NCBI GenBank assembly: GCA_947456625.1
Contig: CANGQJ010000008.1
Location: 1 to 64,000, forward strand
DNA from: Bacteroidota bacterium
Lineage (GTDB): Bacteria > Bacteroidota > Bacteroidia > Chitinophagales > Chitinophagaceae
DNA length: 64,000 nt
Direction of reading: 5' to 3'
In this document: piece by piece, positions 53,982-63,767 of the stretch
Layout: the number at the start of each line of letters is the position of its first letter
Numbering within the stretch: position 1 is the stretch's first letter
The notes under the pieces: model-generated
Told to the model about the DNA's origin: nothing
Seen by the model: only the letters and a program-made list of their open reading frames with translations
The model's database searches: none
Position numbers and translations under genes: made by a program

Positions 53982-55835
53982 CTAATCTGGAATTTTATCC
54001 AATGGAGTTACATTTAACTCAGCACCAGAATATCCAATATTTTGGTTAATACGACCGCCACTGTTACCTAAGATAGCAGCTTGAGGTATTGGCCATAATA
54101 TGTGATAAGGACTAATTTTAAACATATCACCGTGCGGTGTTACAAAGTTAGTTTTGTAAAATATGTTTTTATCCATTAAACGATCATAGAAATAGTTGTT
54201 GGTAGAGAAGCTTGCTAATGAATATGTTTTACCATTTGGTGCAGCCTTACCAGTTTTAGCAAAAATATAAGCAATTCTTGTTAACTCTGTTTTACGAGGC
54301 TCTTCCCAGTATAACTCACGAGCTCTTTCATCTAATACTGCATCAATACTTGTAACCTTAGAAGCAGTATAAGGAGCACAATTTGCACGTGTACGCACTA
54401 CGTTAATATCAGCAGTTGCACTTGCAAAATCGCCTTTCCAAATATAAGCCTCGGCACGTAATAAATATGTTTCAGCTAAACGGAACACATACCAATCACT
54501 GTGTCCACCTTGCATAGGGTTATTGTCTAAATCTGGTACATATAATTTATAATGAGGCCAAGGGTACCAGCTACGTAAGGTATCGGTACATAACAATTTT
54601 TTACCGTCAAATAAACGCATGCGTAAACCGTAAGCAGTATCCTTTGCAGTTTTTAATGCTGGTGCATAATAACGTACATTTTCCATGTACATATAGTTAC
54701 CAGATACCGAGTCATGTCTGTAATCCTTAGCATCATCCCAAATATCCTTATACTCGTATGGCGTAGAACGACAACGTCCAATTCCTCTTCCATATAAGTT
54801 CATGATATCAATTTCTAAACCACCTGTTGCAGAAGCACCTGCTTTACCAGAAGGAGTAATAATGTTAGTTCCAACTGAAATACCTGGAGCCGCTTGGCGC
54901 ATAATACGAGTACCTTGTGTACCAGTAGTACCAAAATTATACATACCTGCACTACCAGTACGATCGGTAACCAAGAATAATACCTCGGTATTTGTAGCCA
55001 ATGCTTTATTATCAGGACGGTGTAAATCCCAAGTAACATTTTTTGTTGATATACCTGCATCTACTCCAAAGCGAGCTGTAACCATTTTAAAAGTACCGTT
55101 ATTAATTACCGCACTTGAAGCAGTAATTGCATCGTCAAATAAACCCAACGCTAAGTCAATTTTTGCTAATAAATGATAACAAGCTCCTTTATTTACTGCT
55201 CCTTTATCGGCAACCCAAGGCACATTTGCTACAGCAAATTCTAAATCCTGTTTCATCTTAGTTAAAATAACATCACGCTTTACTGTTGCAAAATCCACTT
55301 TAGCAGAAGAAATTTCTGACAATGGACAAGGTACATCACCAAATTGGTTGGTTAAACGGTAATAATCAAAAGCTCTATAAAAATAGGCTTGGCCTAATAA
55401 TATATTTTTATCTGCATCAGAAACTGCAGTTGCTTTTGGAATTCTAGAAATAATTGTATTTGCTAAACGAATACCAATCCACTCTTGATCCCAATACCAA
55501 CCAATACGGTTAAAGTCTGGGTTGTTTAACTGTGCATCTGGACGAATTTGCATATCCATATTTTGAGCAGGGCCCGATTTGTCATCAGTACCTTCTACAG
55601 AAATATCAGAGAATATACTTTCTGAGATAATTGGTGATCCGTCACCAAAATACTCATCACGAATATTTTTAGCACATGCTGCTAATCCAGAAGTAAATCC
55701 AGCTTTGTCAACAAAGGTATTCTCAGGAGAATAAATGGACAAAGGTACTGGCGTTAACCAATCTTTTTTACAACCACTAATACCTACCATAAAAAGGCAA
55801 GCAAGTAGTCCGAAATATTTCATTTTATTTTTCAT
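53982..55835 (-). CDS. SusD/RagB-family glycan-binding lipoprotein
   Basis: A 617-aa surface lipoprotein with a lipobox ISGC near residue 22. The N-terminal DWLTPVPLSIYSPENTFVDKAGF and the TPR-like helices with LGQAYFYRAFDYYRLTNQFGDVP are typical SusD features, as are FRLAETYLLRAEAYIWKGD and the C-terminal LDERARELYWE. It forms the lid over the SusC barrel and captures oligosaccharides at the cell surface. It starts 32 bases after the susC stop, so the two are one operon. Confidence 0.96.
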   Translation of the reverse strand: MKNKMKYFGLLACLFMVGISGCKKDWLTPVPLSIYSPENTFVDKAGFTSGLAACAKNIRDEYFGDGSPIISESIFSDISVEGTDDKSGPAQNMDMQIRPDAQLNNPDFNRIGWYWDQEWIGIRLANTIISRIPKATAVSDADKNILLGQAYFYRAFDYYRLTNQFGDVPCPLSEISSAKVDFATVKRDVILTKMKQDLEFAVANVPWVADKGAVNKGACYHLLAKIDLALGLFDDAITASSAVINNGTFKMVTARFGVDAGISTKNVTWDLHRPDNKALATNTEVLFLVTDRTGSAGMYNFGTTGTQGTRIMRQAAPGISVGTNIITPSGKAGASATGGLEIDIMNLYGRGIGRCRSTPYEYKDIWDDAKDYRHDSVSGNYMYMENVRYYAPALKTAKDTAYGLRMRLFDGKKLLCTDTLRSWYPWPHYKLYVPDLDNNPMQGGHSDWYVFRLAETYLLRAEAYIWKGDFASATADINVVRTRANCAPYTASKVTSIDAVLDERARELYWEEPRKTELTRIAYIFAKTGKAAPNGKTYSLASFSTNNYFYDRLMDKNIFYKTNFVTPHGDMFKISPYHILWPIPQAAILGNSGGRINQNIGYSGAELNVTPLDKIPD

Positions 55836-55867
55836 ATCAATCTTGTTTTGAATAGTTTTAAGTTAGC

Positions 55868-58800
55868 TTATAAAGTTAAGTTTAAACCAAAGTTTACAGT
55901 ATATGGAGTTGGTGCACCGCCACTTGTTCCATTTTTATTTTCTGGATCAAAATAGATCCAATCGCTGAACACATGTGCATTTACTACATTCATATAAAAT
56001 TTAATAGCTTCAAATTTATGCTTACGCGCAATTTCTTGCGGTAAAGTATATGCTAAACTCATATTACTTAATCTCACAAAAGATGATTTACGATACACAT
56101 TCCAAGATACTGGTCCACCCACATTTGATGCAATACCAGCATAATCATTAATTGGATTAGTAGGTGTCCAATAAGGTATTTTATAAAAGTTAGATCTATC
56201 ATAAAATACGTTACCACCATTTAATTGAGAGTTTGTGGCTTCACTAAATGAACTTAATTGACCAATTTTAGCATTTAAGGTAAAAGAGAAATCAAAATTC
56301 TTGAAAATTCTGAAATCGTTTCTTAAGTTAAATGAATACTTAGGAGTTGTTTCACCTAGGAATTGCTTATCGGCAATAGTATAAGCACCATCGTTATTTT
56401 TATCTTCTAATTTAAAGTCACCTGGCTTATAACCATATTTTGCAGCAGTAGCTGCTTCGGAAATTTGCCATACTCCTACTATATTGTAATTGTAAACTGC
56501 AGAAATAGCATGTCCAATAAACCATTGGTTTGTTAAGTCATCTTTTTCTGTGTTGCCGGTTACTTTTCCTGTAGCATCATAGTCTGGAGTTGCACCGTAT
56601 AAGTGGTTAATGGTATTTTTATTCCACCAAAGACCAAATGTAGTTTTCCATGTGAAGTTTTTCTTCTCCACATTTACAGTATTAATTGAAATCTCAGTTC
56701 CTTTATTTTCTACCTCACCAAGGTTTACTAATATACTGCTAAATCCAACAACACTAGGTAAAGATCTGTTCACTAATAAATCCTTAGTTACACGATCATA
56801 CATATCAACCGATCCACTTACTTTTCCTTTAATTACACTAAAGTCAAAACCATAGTTAATAGAGGAGTTACGCTCCCACTTTAAATTAGGATTAGATAAG
56901 TTAGAAGCTTGAACAGTTGATCCATTATAAGCAACACCACCAGAAGTTGTGTATACATAAGTACCAGAAGCTAAATTTGATAAGGCAGCATATCGGCCAA
57001 TTTCACGGTTACCGTTTTCACCATAAGAAGCTCTTAATTTTAAGTAATCCAACCAGCTTTGTGTACTTTTCATAAATTTCTCTTCGTTGATAGCCCATGC
57101 TAATGCAACTGAAGGGAATGTTGCACGAGGATTTTGTTGTCCAAATGCAGAATAACCATCACGACGAGTAGTTGCTGTAAAGAAATAACGTTGGTCAAAA
57201 TTATAGTTAATTCTTCCCATTAAGGCGTCGCCAGTAGAAACCTGGTCATCACTTGAAACAGTAACACCTGCAGTACCAGATTGAACAGCATGGTAACTTA
57301 AGTTGTCGTTAGGTGCAAAGTTTTCTGAGTGTAATTTAGTATTCCATGACTGAAATTTCTCGGCATTAAATAAGAAAGTAGCTTCTACACTATGCTTTTT
57401 ATATTTTTGATTCCATCTAACAATATTATCTGACTGCCAAGAATAAGTAGTTTGATCTCTTCTATCAACAATACCTTTTTTAGCTGCAATTGTTGGGTTT
57501 AATGCAGACTGGTGATTGAATTCAGTTAAGAAATCAAAACGTGGAGAAAAGTTAGCTTGATAAGAGAACCCCCAAGGAATTTTACCTTTTACGTAAACAG
57601 TACCAAATAAGTTATTATAACGATACATACGGTCGGTATAATATTGTTCCATGAATGGGTTGGTGTTGTTACCTGGATCATCGTTAGGACTTACCCTTAA
57701 AGTAACACCATCATCGGCATAAATAGAACCCCAAGGTGTAGTTCTGGTTACATCACTCATACTAAGTGGCACAGAACTCTCGTCTCTATTTGCAAATTGA
57801 AAATTAGCACCTATCGTTAAAAATTTAGCAGCAGTAGACTCTAAGTTTAAGCGCGTACGGAATGTTTTGTAAACATCTCCTTTAGTTAAACCTTCATTGG
57901 TTAAATAACCTAATGAGAAATAATAGTTATAATCGTCTCTGCGTTGAGAAATACTTACAGTATGATCGTGCTGTAAAGCATTGTTATTGTAAATTAAATT
58001 TTCCCAATCTAACATTTTATTGGCTTGGTAATTTGCAATTTCAATAGGCTTTAATTTTAAACGGTTTAACCACTCTAATACTGGATCAGCAGTACTGCTA
58101 GTTAAAGCCAACCAATCGGTTTGAGAAATAGAACCCGCAGGTAATTTTCTAGGATCGGTATATTTATATCTTACACCTGGCTTAGAAGTTGAATCGTAAC
58201 CAACTTGGCTCCAAATAGCTTCCCCTCTAAAATCAAGCATTTCATTACCATTTAATAAATGTGGCTTCGCCGCTAAACTATTAAATCCAATATTGTCATT
58301 AAAAGTAATTACTGGCTTTCCACCTTTACCTCGCTTAGTTGTAATTAATACAACTCCGTTAGCAGATCTTGCTCCAAATACAGCAGCAGAACTTGCATCT
58401 TTTAAAACGTCAATTGTAGCAATGTCGTTAGGGTTAATATCCTCTAAACCACCTGGATAAATTACTCCATCCAATACAATTAATGGACTAGAACTAGCTG
58501 TTAAAGTACCTTTACCACGCACTTGTAAACTAGCATTAGAACCTTTTGTACTTGCATCAAAACCAACATCCATACCTGGTGCGTTACCACGTAACATATC
58601 ACCTACTGAACGAGGATTTTCGTTTTCTAATTGAGTGGCTTTAATTTGAACTACCGCACCCGTTAAATCCTTTTTACTTTGGGTACCATAACCCACCACA
58701 ACAACGTCAGTTAAAGAGGAAACCTGCTCTGTTAATATTACGGTAATTGCTCCACCCTTTTTTACTGCTACTTCTTTTGTAAGAAAACCTACAGCAGTTA

Positions 58801-59095
58801 CTGAGATAGAAGCATTGTCAGCAACATCTTTTAAGGTAAAATTACCTTGTGCATCAGTAATAACTCCTGATTTAGAACCTTTTACTGATACAGATGCTCC
58901 TTCGATTGGGGAATTTCTTGTATCGACAACTTTACCAGACACATTGGATGGAGGTAACACTTTGGTCGAAAACAATTTGAGCTCATTGCCTCGAGCTTGC
59001 AAGTTTACACTGGAAGTAAGTAATAAACTCATAAAGCTTACTACTAAAACCAAGTTCATCTGCGGCATTTTGCAAGATTTTTGTTTTTGTTTCAT
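55868..59095 (-). CDS. SusC/RagA-family TonB-dependent receptor
   Basis: A 1075-aa outer-membrane importer. After the signal peptide comes a carboxypeptidase-like repeat (VSGKVVDTRNSPIEGASVSV), the TonB box region VVVVGYGTQSKKDLTGAV, a plug with IRGKGTL-type pattern (LQVRGKGTL, PLIVLDGVIYPGG, DIATIDVLKDASSAAVFG) and a 22-strand barrel ending in NFGLNLTL. It imports glycan fragments with the SusD lid encoded downstream. Promoter elements are not clear; the divergent gap contains an operator-like site. Confidence 0.96.
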   Translation of the reverse strand: MKQKQKSCKMPQMNLVLVVSFMSLLLTSSVNLQARGNELKLFSTKVLPPSNVSGKVVDTRNSPIEGASVSVKGSKSGVITDAQGNFTLKDVADNASISVTAVGFLTKEVAVKKGGAITVILTEQVSSLTDVVVVGYGTQSKKDLTGAVVQIKATQLENENPRSVGDMLRGNAPGMDVGFDASTKGSNASLQVRGKGTLTASSSPLIVLDGVIYPGGLEDINPNDIATIDVLKDASSAAVFGARSANGVVLITTKRGKGGKPVITFNDNIGFNSLAAKPHLLNGNEMLDFRGEAIWSQVGYDSTSKPGVRYKYTDPRKLPAGSISQTDWLALTSSTADPVLEWLNRLKLKPIEIANYQANKMLDWENLIYNNNALQHDHTVSISQRRDDYNYYFSLGYLTNEGLTKGDVYKTFRTRLNLESTAAKFLTIGANFQFANRDESSVPLSMSDVTRTTPWGSIYADDGVTLRVSPNDDPGNNTNPFMEQYYTDRMYRYNNLFGTVYVKGKIPWGFSYQANFSPRFDFLTEFNHQSALNPTIAAKKGIVDRRDQTTYSWQSDNIVRWNQKYKKHSVEATFLFNAEKFQSWNTKLHSENFAPNDNLSYHAVQSGTAGVTVSSDDQVSTGDALMGRINYNFDQRYFFTATTRRDGYSAFGQQNPRATFPSVALAWAINEEKFMKSTQSWLDYLKLRASYGENGNREIGRYAALSNLASGTYVYTTSGGVAYNGSTVQASNLSNPNLKWERNSSINYGFDFSVIKGKVSGSVDMYDRVTKDLLVNRSLPSVVGFSSILVNLGEVENKGTEISINTVNVEKKNFTWKTTFGLWWNKNTINHLYGATPDYDATGKVTGNTEKDDLTNQWFIGHAISAVYNYNIVGVWQISEAATAAKYGYKPGDFKLEDKNNDGAYTIADKQFLGETTPKYSFNLRNDFRIFKNFDFSFTLNAKIGQLSSFSEATNSQLNGGNVFYDRSNFYKIPYWTPTNPINDYAGIASNVGGPVSWNVYRKSSFVRLSNMSLAYTLPQEIARKHKFEAIKFYMNVVNAHVFSDWIYFDPENKNGTSGGAPTPYTVNFGLNLTL

Positions 59096-59438
59096 TTAAC
59101 TAAAATTGATTTTTAATGATTTACTTAAAATCAAAAAAGTATGTTAAAATAGTTAGCAAGCAATGTTAAATATTTTATCAAACCCTTGATTTCATTACAC
59201 TTACAAGTAAACTTTGAAAATTGAACCTTGAATTAAACCAATATAGGTTTGAGGTGTCAAAACTAATTTTAACAAGCAATCGTAATTTTAAGTAGTTAAA
59301 TTTATCTTAATATGGCCCATATTTCCAAATTTATGGGGATATATTTCTAAAATATTGCGAAATCGTTTTCGAGAAATTTGCGTACAATTAAATTATTGTT
59401 TGACCATTATCCTTAAATTGTTTAATAAAAAATACTTT
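59096..59438. other. 343-base divergent regulatory gap between susC and the ThuA gene
   Basis: No gene is seen. The gap is very AT-rich. On the minus strand TAGTTTTG (59265-59258) matches TAnnTTTG about 160 bases before susC, without a -33 partner. The LacI-like site at 59359-59375 lies nearer the ThuA gene. No riboswitch or small RNA is evident. Confidence 0.5.
59359..59375. promoter_or_regulatory. LacI-type operator between susC and the ThuA gene
   Basis: GAAATCGTTTTCGAGAA contains TCGTTTTCG, shared exactly with the lacI/uxuA gap (48196) and with kdgF (62408). TTTTCGAGAA differs at one base from the perfect palindrome TTTTCGAAAA at lacI. It lies 64 bases before the ThuA ATG. Confidence 0.55.
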
Positions 59439-60296
59439 ATGAATCTATTTGTGAAACGTCCTTTATTGTTTTGTTTAATTTTAGTGTTTATTAGCCATTT
59501 TGGATCTGCAAAAAATGTAAATAACACCCCTATTGATAAACTAACAAAATCCAAGATTTTGGTATATACAAAAAATGGTAAAGGTTATGTTCATGATAAT
59601 ATTGCAGCTTCTGTAAAATGTATTCAATCATTGGGCTTTGAAAATAATTTTAGTGTTGTTGTTTCCGATGACCCAACGGTATTTGATGAAGCAAATTTAA
59701 AGCAATATAATTTGCTCATTTTTACAAGTACCAACAATGATGTATTTGACAATGATGCTCAAAGAGTTTCGTTTAGAAGATACATAGAAGCGGGTGGTGG
59801 TTTTATAGGACTACACTCGGTTACTGGCACCGAACGAAATTGGACTTGGTTTAAAATGTTAATTGGTGAAACTTTTTCTTGGCATGCAAAATTTCAATCC
59901 TTTAGTGTTGTTAATATTGACCCTTCACACCCTGCTATGAAAGGTGTTCCAATGGTTTGGACCAAGGAAGACGAATGTTATTTTGGAAAAGAACTTTATC
60001 CAGGCATTAAAGTGTTAATGATGCATGATTTATCTACTTTAAATCAAGAACAAACCGATTTAATTACAAAAAATGCAGGCTCTTACGTTAATTATTTCCC
60101 TGCAGTTTGGTATCAAAATTTTCAAGGTGGCCATGTTTGGATTACAACGCTAGGACATGATAAAAACAATTATGAAAACCCGGTTTTCAAAAATCATATT
60201 TTACAGGGTATTAAATTTATTGCAAATCAATTTAATGGAATTCATTACGAAAATGCTTTTGCAACAGACAAAAACGATCCTATAAAAATAAAATAA
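59439..60296 (+). CDS. Exported ThuA-domain protein
   Basis: About 285 aa from the ATG at 59439 (MNLFVKRPLLFCLILVFISHFGSA, a signal peptide); an upstream in-frame ATG would overlap the operator. The ThuA fold, a glutamine-amidotransferase-like domain, is visible in KILVYTKNGKGYVHDNI, NLLIFTSTNNDVF, RYIEAGGGFIGLHS and FPAVWYQNFQGGHVWITTLGHD. ThuA proteins act with 3-keto-disaccharide catabolism (ThuAB of trehalose) or bind carbohydrate. Its stop directly precedes the ATG of the next gene. Confidence 0.88.
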   Translation: MNLFVKRPLLFCLILVFISHFGSAKNVNNTPIDKLTKSKILVYTKNGKGYVHDNIAASVKCIQSLGFENNFSVVVSDDPTVFDEANLKQYNLLIFTSTNNDVFDNDAQRVSFRRYIEAGGGFIGLHSVTGTERNWTWFKMLIGETFSWHAKFQSFSVVNIDPSHPAMKGVPMVWTKEDECYFGKELYPGIKVLMMHDLSTLNQEQTDLITKNAGSYVNYFPAVWYQNFQGGHVWITTLGHDKNNYENPVFKNHILQGIKFIANQFNGIHYENAFATDKNDPIKIK

Positions 60297-60887
60297 ATGA
60301 ATTTTAAAAATAGCATCACCACATTTCTTTTTTGCTTAAGCAGTATGGTTGTATTTGGCCAAACTAAATTAACCATTGGTACTTATAAAAATATTTATGA
60401 TATGCTTAAGGACGTACCAGGCTTGGACGTGACTACCAATGGAGGCAAAGCTGGAACTATAATTATTAGAGGCATTAGTAGCTTTAAAAGCCAACAGCCT
60501 CCCTTATTTGTAGTAGACGGATCGGTTTATAGTGGTGATATTATGAATATTAATCCTCAGGATGTAGATAATATATCGGTATTAAAAGACGCTGCTTCGG
60601 CAACCGCATATGGCGCCCAGGGCAATGCAGGCGTTATTGTGATATCCACTAAAAAAGGATCTATTATAAGTAATGTTCCTCAGGTTTCAAATTATTCAAA
60701 GTCGGCATACTCCTATTTTATTGAACATCAAACGCATATTAAATTAATTGCAATGGATGACAACCTAATTATTGAAGGGGTTATCCAAAAACAAGCCGAC
60801 TCGTTGTTGATTTTTATAAAAAAACGTAAAGAAATAGCTGTTCCAATTAGACTTATTAAAAAAGTTGAAATGGTTCCAGAGGACTAG
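60297..60887 (+). CDS. Standalone TonB-receptor plug-domain protein
   Basis: A 196-aa protein with a signal peptide (about 1-21, ending VFGQ). Residues about 25-125 are a complete SusC-type plug: YDMLKDVPGLDV, IIIRGISSFKSQQPPLFVVDGS, VDNISVLKDAASATAYG and GVIVISTKKGS. In place of a barrel there is a unique C-terminal beta domain of about 70 residues (IKLIAMDDNLIIEGVI). Its ATG directly follows the ThuA stop (TAAATG), so the two are translationally coupled. Its function is unknown. Confidence 0.75.
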   Translation: MNFKNSITTFLFCLSSMVVFGQTKLTIGTYKNIYDMLKDVPGLDVTTNGGKAGTIIIRGISSFKSQQPPLFVVDGSVYSGDIMNINPQDVDNISVLKDAASATAYGAQGNAGVIVISTKKGSIISNVPQVSNYSKSAYSYFIEHQTHIKLIAMDDNLIIEGVIQKQADSLLIFIKKRKEIAVPIRLIKKVEMVPED

Positions 60888-60889
60888 TG

Positions 60890-62083
60890 TTATAAAAGTG
60901 TCAATAGCATATAATTATACTTATCTCCTTCCCATTTCTTAATTGTCTCTAAACAATTTATACAGCTTAATTTACGGTTGGCATAATAAAATGTAACATA
61001 GGCGTCCTGAGCACTTAGCGGAGTAATTTCCTGATATTTCCAAGGCTTTTCTTTTAATACATAAGGCAGGATTGCTTCGTATGCTTTTTGTAAACTATGA
61101 TGGTTGGCTGTTTCTATTTGCCAATAATCAATTCCCAAATTTTCTGCTAGTTGAGCTATGACACTAAATGCAAGTAAATTATAACATGAATAATGTAATG
61201 AATTAGTCCTTTCAAGCTCCATAGGAAATAAATGATCCGCATTTGACTGTTGATCTAACCTAGTAAGGGATTTTTTTACTATTTCTTTTGCAAAGTTGGT
61301 ACTGTCTATGTATAATGCAATACCTAACGACTGTGCATCAAACCAAACGCCATGATTATTTTTAGTAATATACTCTTCTATTCCATTTTTACTATGATAC
61401 ATCCAATCTAAAAAATCACTAAACCATTTTTTTGTTGAGGTGCTTTTATTTTTATCCCAGTATTTTGATTTTTCAATAAGTTTAATTCCATCAATAGCAT
61501 ACACAAATAACCTGGTATCGATAAGACCAATGCCCCTGCCGTTATTCACTCCTTTAACCATTTGAGCAAAGTTTAAATTGGGATTCATTTTGGTAGCCGA
61601 GTCTACAAACCATACACTTACAAGTTCAGCAGCTTTTTTTGCGTAAATTTCGTCTTCACTAAAATAATAAGCCAATCCCAATAAATATACATATTCAGAA
61701 AGCTTAGACATATTTTCTTTATCAGGAAAATTTTTAACCTCGGGATTAATTAAGCCGTCCTTTAATAAATAAGGCAGCCCATTTGGTTTGGTAGTATCTG
61801 GCCACCAATAGGGTGCTAAACTTACATAATCATGCTTGCTTCCACTAGGTGGCATATCGGTTTTATCCATGACACTTTTTGGAATTACTTTTAATATATT
61901 ATTTGCCTTTTGGATTAAAACCTCATACGCATTTATAACAGAAGGGTCCTTTGCTAAAATTTTAATTTTTGTTTTAGAAAGCCCATTTATGTCCATTTTA
62001 ATGGGTTCTGCAGGAGTTAAAATATTTTGTGAAAAGGTAATTTTTTGAACAAAAAACAATAAAAGTAGTAGGGGAATTCTCAT
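60890..62083 (-). CDS. Alginate lyase-family protein
   Basis: A 397-aa exported protein (signal about 1-18, ending TFSQ). The alpha/alpha barrel shows the Pfam alginate-lyase signature HDYVSLAPYWWPDTTKPNGLP, then EYVYLLGLAYYFSEDEIYAKKAAEL, NNGRGIGLIDTRLF, KNNHGVWFDAQSL and SLHYSCYNLLAFS. Enzymes of this group cut uronic-acid polymers by beta-elimination; specificity ranges beyond alginate. It follows the KdgF gene by 14 bases and converges with the plug-domain gene. Confidence 0.88.
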   Translation of the reverse strand: MRIPLLLLLFFVQKITFSQNILTPAEPIKMDINGLSKTKIKILAKDPSVINAYEVLIQKANNILKVIPKSVMDKTDMPPSGSKHDYVSLAPYWWPDTTKPNGLPYLLKDGLINPEVKNFPDKENMSKLSEYVYLLGLAYYFSEDEIYAKKAAELVSVWFVDSATKMNPNLNFAQMVKGVNNGRGIGLIDTRLFVYAIDGIKLIEKSKYWDKNKSTSTKKWFSDFLDWMYHSKNGIEEYITKNNHGVWFDAQSLGIALYIDSTNFAKEIVKKSLTRLDQQSNADHLFPMELERTNSLHYSCYNLLAFSVIAQLAENLGIDYWQIETANHHSLQKAYEAILPYVLKEKPWKYQEITPLSAQDAYVTFYYANRKLSCINCLETIKKWEGDKYNYMLLTLL

Positions 62084-62097
62084 AATAAAGTTAGAAT

Positions 62098-62439
62098 TTA
62101 TATAGTTAAAAAGTCTTGTCTTATTGGACTAAAAGTATCAATTAAAACACCCGCTTCAATGCAAACTACACCATGCCAAACATTTGAGGGCGCAAAAAAG
62201 GAATCCCCAGTTTTTAATCTCATTTTTTCTTCCCCTACTTCAACATCAAAAACCCCGGAAGCTACATAAGTAATTTGCACATGCACGTGGTGATGTTTAT
62301 TTCCAACTGCATCCTTGTCAAATTTAACCTTAACCACCATTAAGCTATCATCATATGCTAAAATTGCTCGGCTTACACCAGGCGCTACTAATTCCCAATT
62401 AACTATTTCGTTTTCGATAAAAGCATTTGCACTTTGCAT
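62098..62439 (-). CDS. kdgF: KdgF-like cupin, unsaturated uronate ring-opening enzyme
   Basis: A 113-aa single-cupin protein. The ATG at 62437-62439 (MQSANAFIENEIVNWE) is chosen; longer in-frame starts add an unlikely hydrophobic N-terminus. The family motifs are WELVAPGVSRAILAYDDSLMVVKVKF, HHHVHVQITYVASGVFDVEVG, TGDSFFAPSNVWHGV and LIDTFSPIRQDFL. KdgF opens 4,5-unsaturated uronates released from pectin or alginate to keto forms. It is the first gene of a pair with the alginate-lyase-family gene and is divergent from the GH88 gene. Confidence 0.92.
   Translation of the reverse strand: MQSANAFIENEIVNWELVAPGVSRAILAYDDSLMVVKVKFDKDAVGNKHHHVHVQITYVASGVFDVEVGEEKMRLKTGDSFFAPSNVWHGVVCIEAGVLIDTFSPIRQDFLTI
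62408..62420. promoter_or_regulatory. LacI-type operator-like site at the start of kdgF
   Basis: TCGTTTTCGATAA: the first nine bases are identical to the sites at 48196 and 59363, and TTTTCGATAA differs at one base from TTTTCGAAAA. It lies in codons 7-11 of kdgF, about 137 bases before the divergent GH88 ATG. Confidence 0.4.
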
Positions 62440-62556
62440 GATAATATTTATTTTAAACTTGGTATTTTTTAAATGATAATACTTTAATTTACATAATAAT
62501 ACTAAAAGTAAATTAAGTTTTGAACTAAAAAAAATTAAGAACATAATTATAATCAT

Positions 62557-63759
62557 ATGAGAAGTAAATTATTGCTATTAGGCTGTATATTTTTTACAAG
62601 TCTTACGCTACATGCACAAACGAACAATAGAAACGAAAAAATGAAAAAGCTAATTGCAGAAAACTTTGCATTAGCCGATAGTCAGTATAACTATATGATG
62701 AAGTTATTGCCATCAGATAAAATGCCTCAGTCCTATGATGTAAAAACAAATCAAATACTAAATAGAGAAATTACATGGTGGTGTACTGGATTTTATCCTG
62801 GTTCCTTATTATATATTTATGAGCAAACTAAAAATGAATCTATTAAAACCGAGGCTTTAAGGGCATTAAAAGTAATAGAACCCAACCAAAACTATACGGG
62901 CAATCATGACTTAGGTTTTATGATGTTTTGTAGTTATGGCAATGCTTACCGATTATTTAAAGACGAAAAATACAAACAAATTATTTTCAATTCGGCAGCT
63001 TCACTTGCAACAAGGTATCGCCCTACAATGAAGTCAATTCAATCCTGGAATAAAAATCAATATTTTAATTGTCCTGTAATAATTGACAATATGATGAATT
63101 TGGAAATGATGAATTGGGTGAGTCAAAATGGAGGTAATCCGGTGTATCAACAAATTGCCGAGACACATAGTAACACTACAATGAAGGAGTTTTATCGTCC
63201 CGATTATAGCTCGTTTCATGTGGTGGATTTTGATTTAACTACAGGTAAAGTATTACGAAAAGTAACACATCAAGGGGCAGCTAATACTTCGGCTTGGTCA
63301 AGAGGACAAGCTTGGGGTTTATATGGATTTATAACCATGTATAGAGACACCAAAAACGAAGCCTATTTAACACATGCAAAAAACATTGCAGCATTTTATT
63401 TAAATCATCCTAACCTTCCATCGGATTTAGTACCTTATTGGGATTTTGATGCTGGTCAACAACCGCTTGCAAAACGTGACGCCTCCGCTGCAGCAATCAC
63501 CGCTTCTGCCCTACTTGAACTTGCTAAATATACGCAAGGAGCAGAAAAAGAAAAATACATTAACGCAAGTGTAAAAATGATAGAGTCCTTGTCAAATGAA
63601 ACTTACCGTGCAAAGTATGGTGAAAATGGAGGATTCTTAATTAAGCATTGCGTAGGTGCACTTACTTTAAATTCTGAAATTGACGTTCCTTTGATTTATG
63701 CCGATTATTATTTCTTAGAAGCACTTAAACGATACAAAGATTGGTATTTAAATAAATAA
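62557..63759 (+). CDS. GH88 unsaturated uronyl hydrolase
   Basis: A 400-aa protein with a signal peptide (MRSKLLLLGCIFFTSLTLHAQ). It is an alpha6/alpha6 barrel with TWWCTGFYPGSLLYIYE, the likely catalytic Asp118 in GNHDLGF, Asp177 in VIIDNMMNLEMM, and HQGAANTSAWSRGQAWGLYGF. GH88 removes the 4,5-unsaturated uronate from the non-reducing end of lyase products by hydrating the double bond. Its product is the substrate of KdgF, encoded divergently next door. Confidence 0.95.
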   Translation: MRSKLLLLGCIFFTSLTLHAQTNNRNEKMKKLIAENFALADSQYNYMMKLLPSDKMPQSYDVKTNQILNREITWWCTGFYPGSLLYIYEQTKNESIKTEALRALKVIEPNQNYTGNHDLGFMMFCSYGNAYRLFKDEKYKQIIFNSAASLATRYRPTMKSIQSWNKNQYFNCPVIIDNMMNLEMMNWVSQNGGNPVYQQIAETHSNTTMKEFYRPDYSSFHVVDFDLTTGKVLRKVTHQGAANTSAWSRGQAWGLYGFITMYRDTKNEAYLTHAKNIAAFYLNHPNLPSDLVPYWDFDAGQQPLAKRDASAAAITASALLELAKYTQGAEKEKYINASVKMIESLSNETYRAKYGENGGFLIKHCVGALTLNSEIDVPLIYADYYFLEALKRYKDWYLNK

Positions 63760-63767
63760 ACTAAACA

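Noticed and set aside
54802..55176. 124-codon open frame antisense to susD
   Set aside because: It is a mirror of the conserved SusD coding sequence with no independent features.
62440..62556. Extended N-terminus of the KdgF cupin
   Set aside because: The extra 39 residues are AT-driven hydrophobic and Lys/Asn-rich sequence not typical of KdgF; the ATG at 62437-62439 matches the family start.
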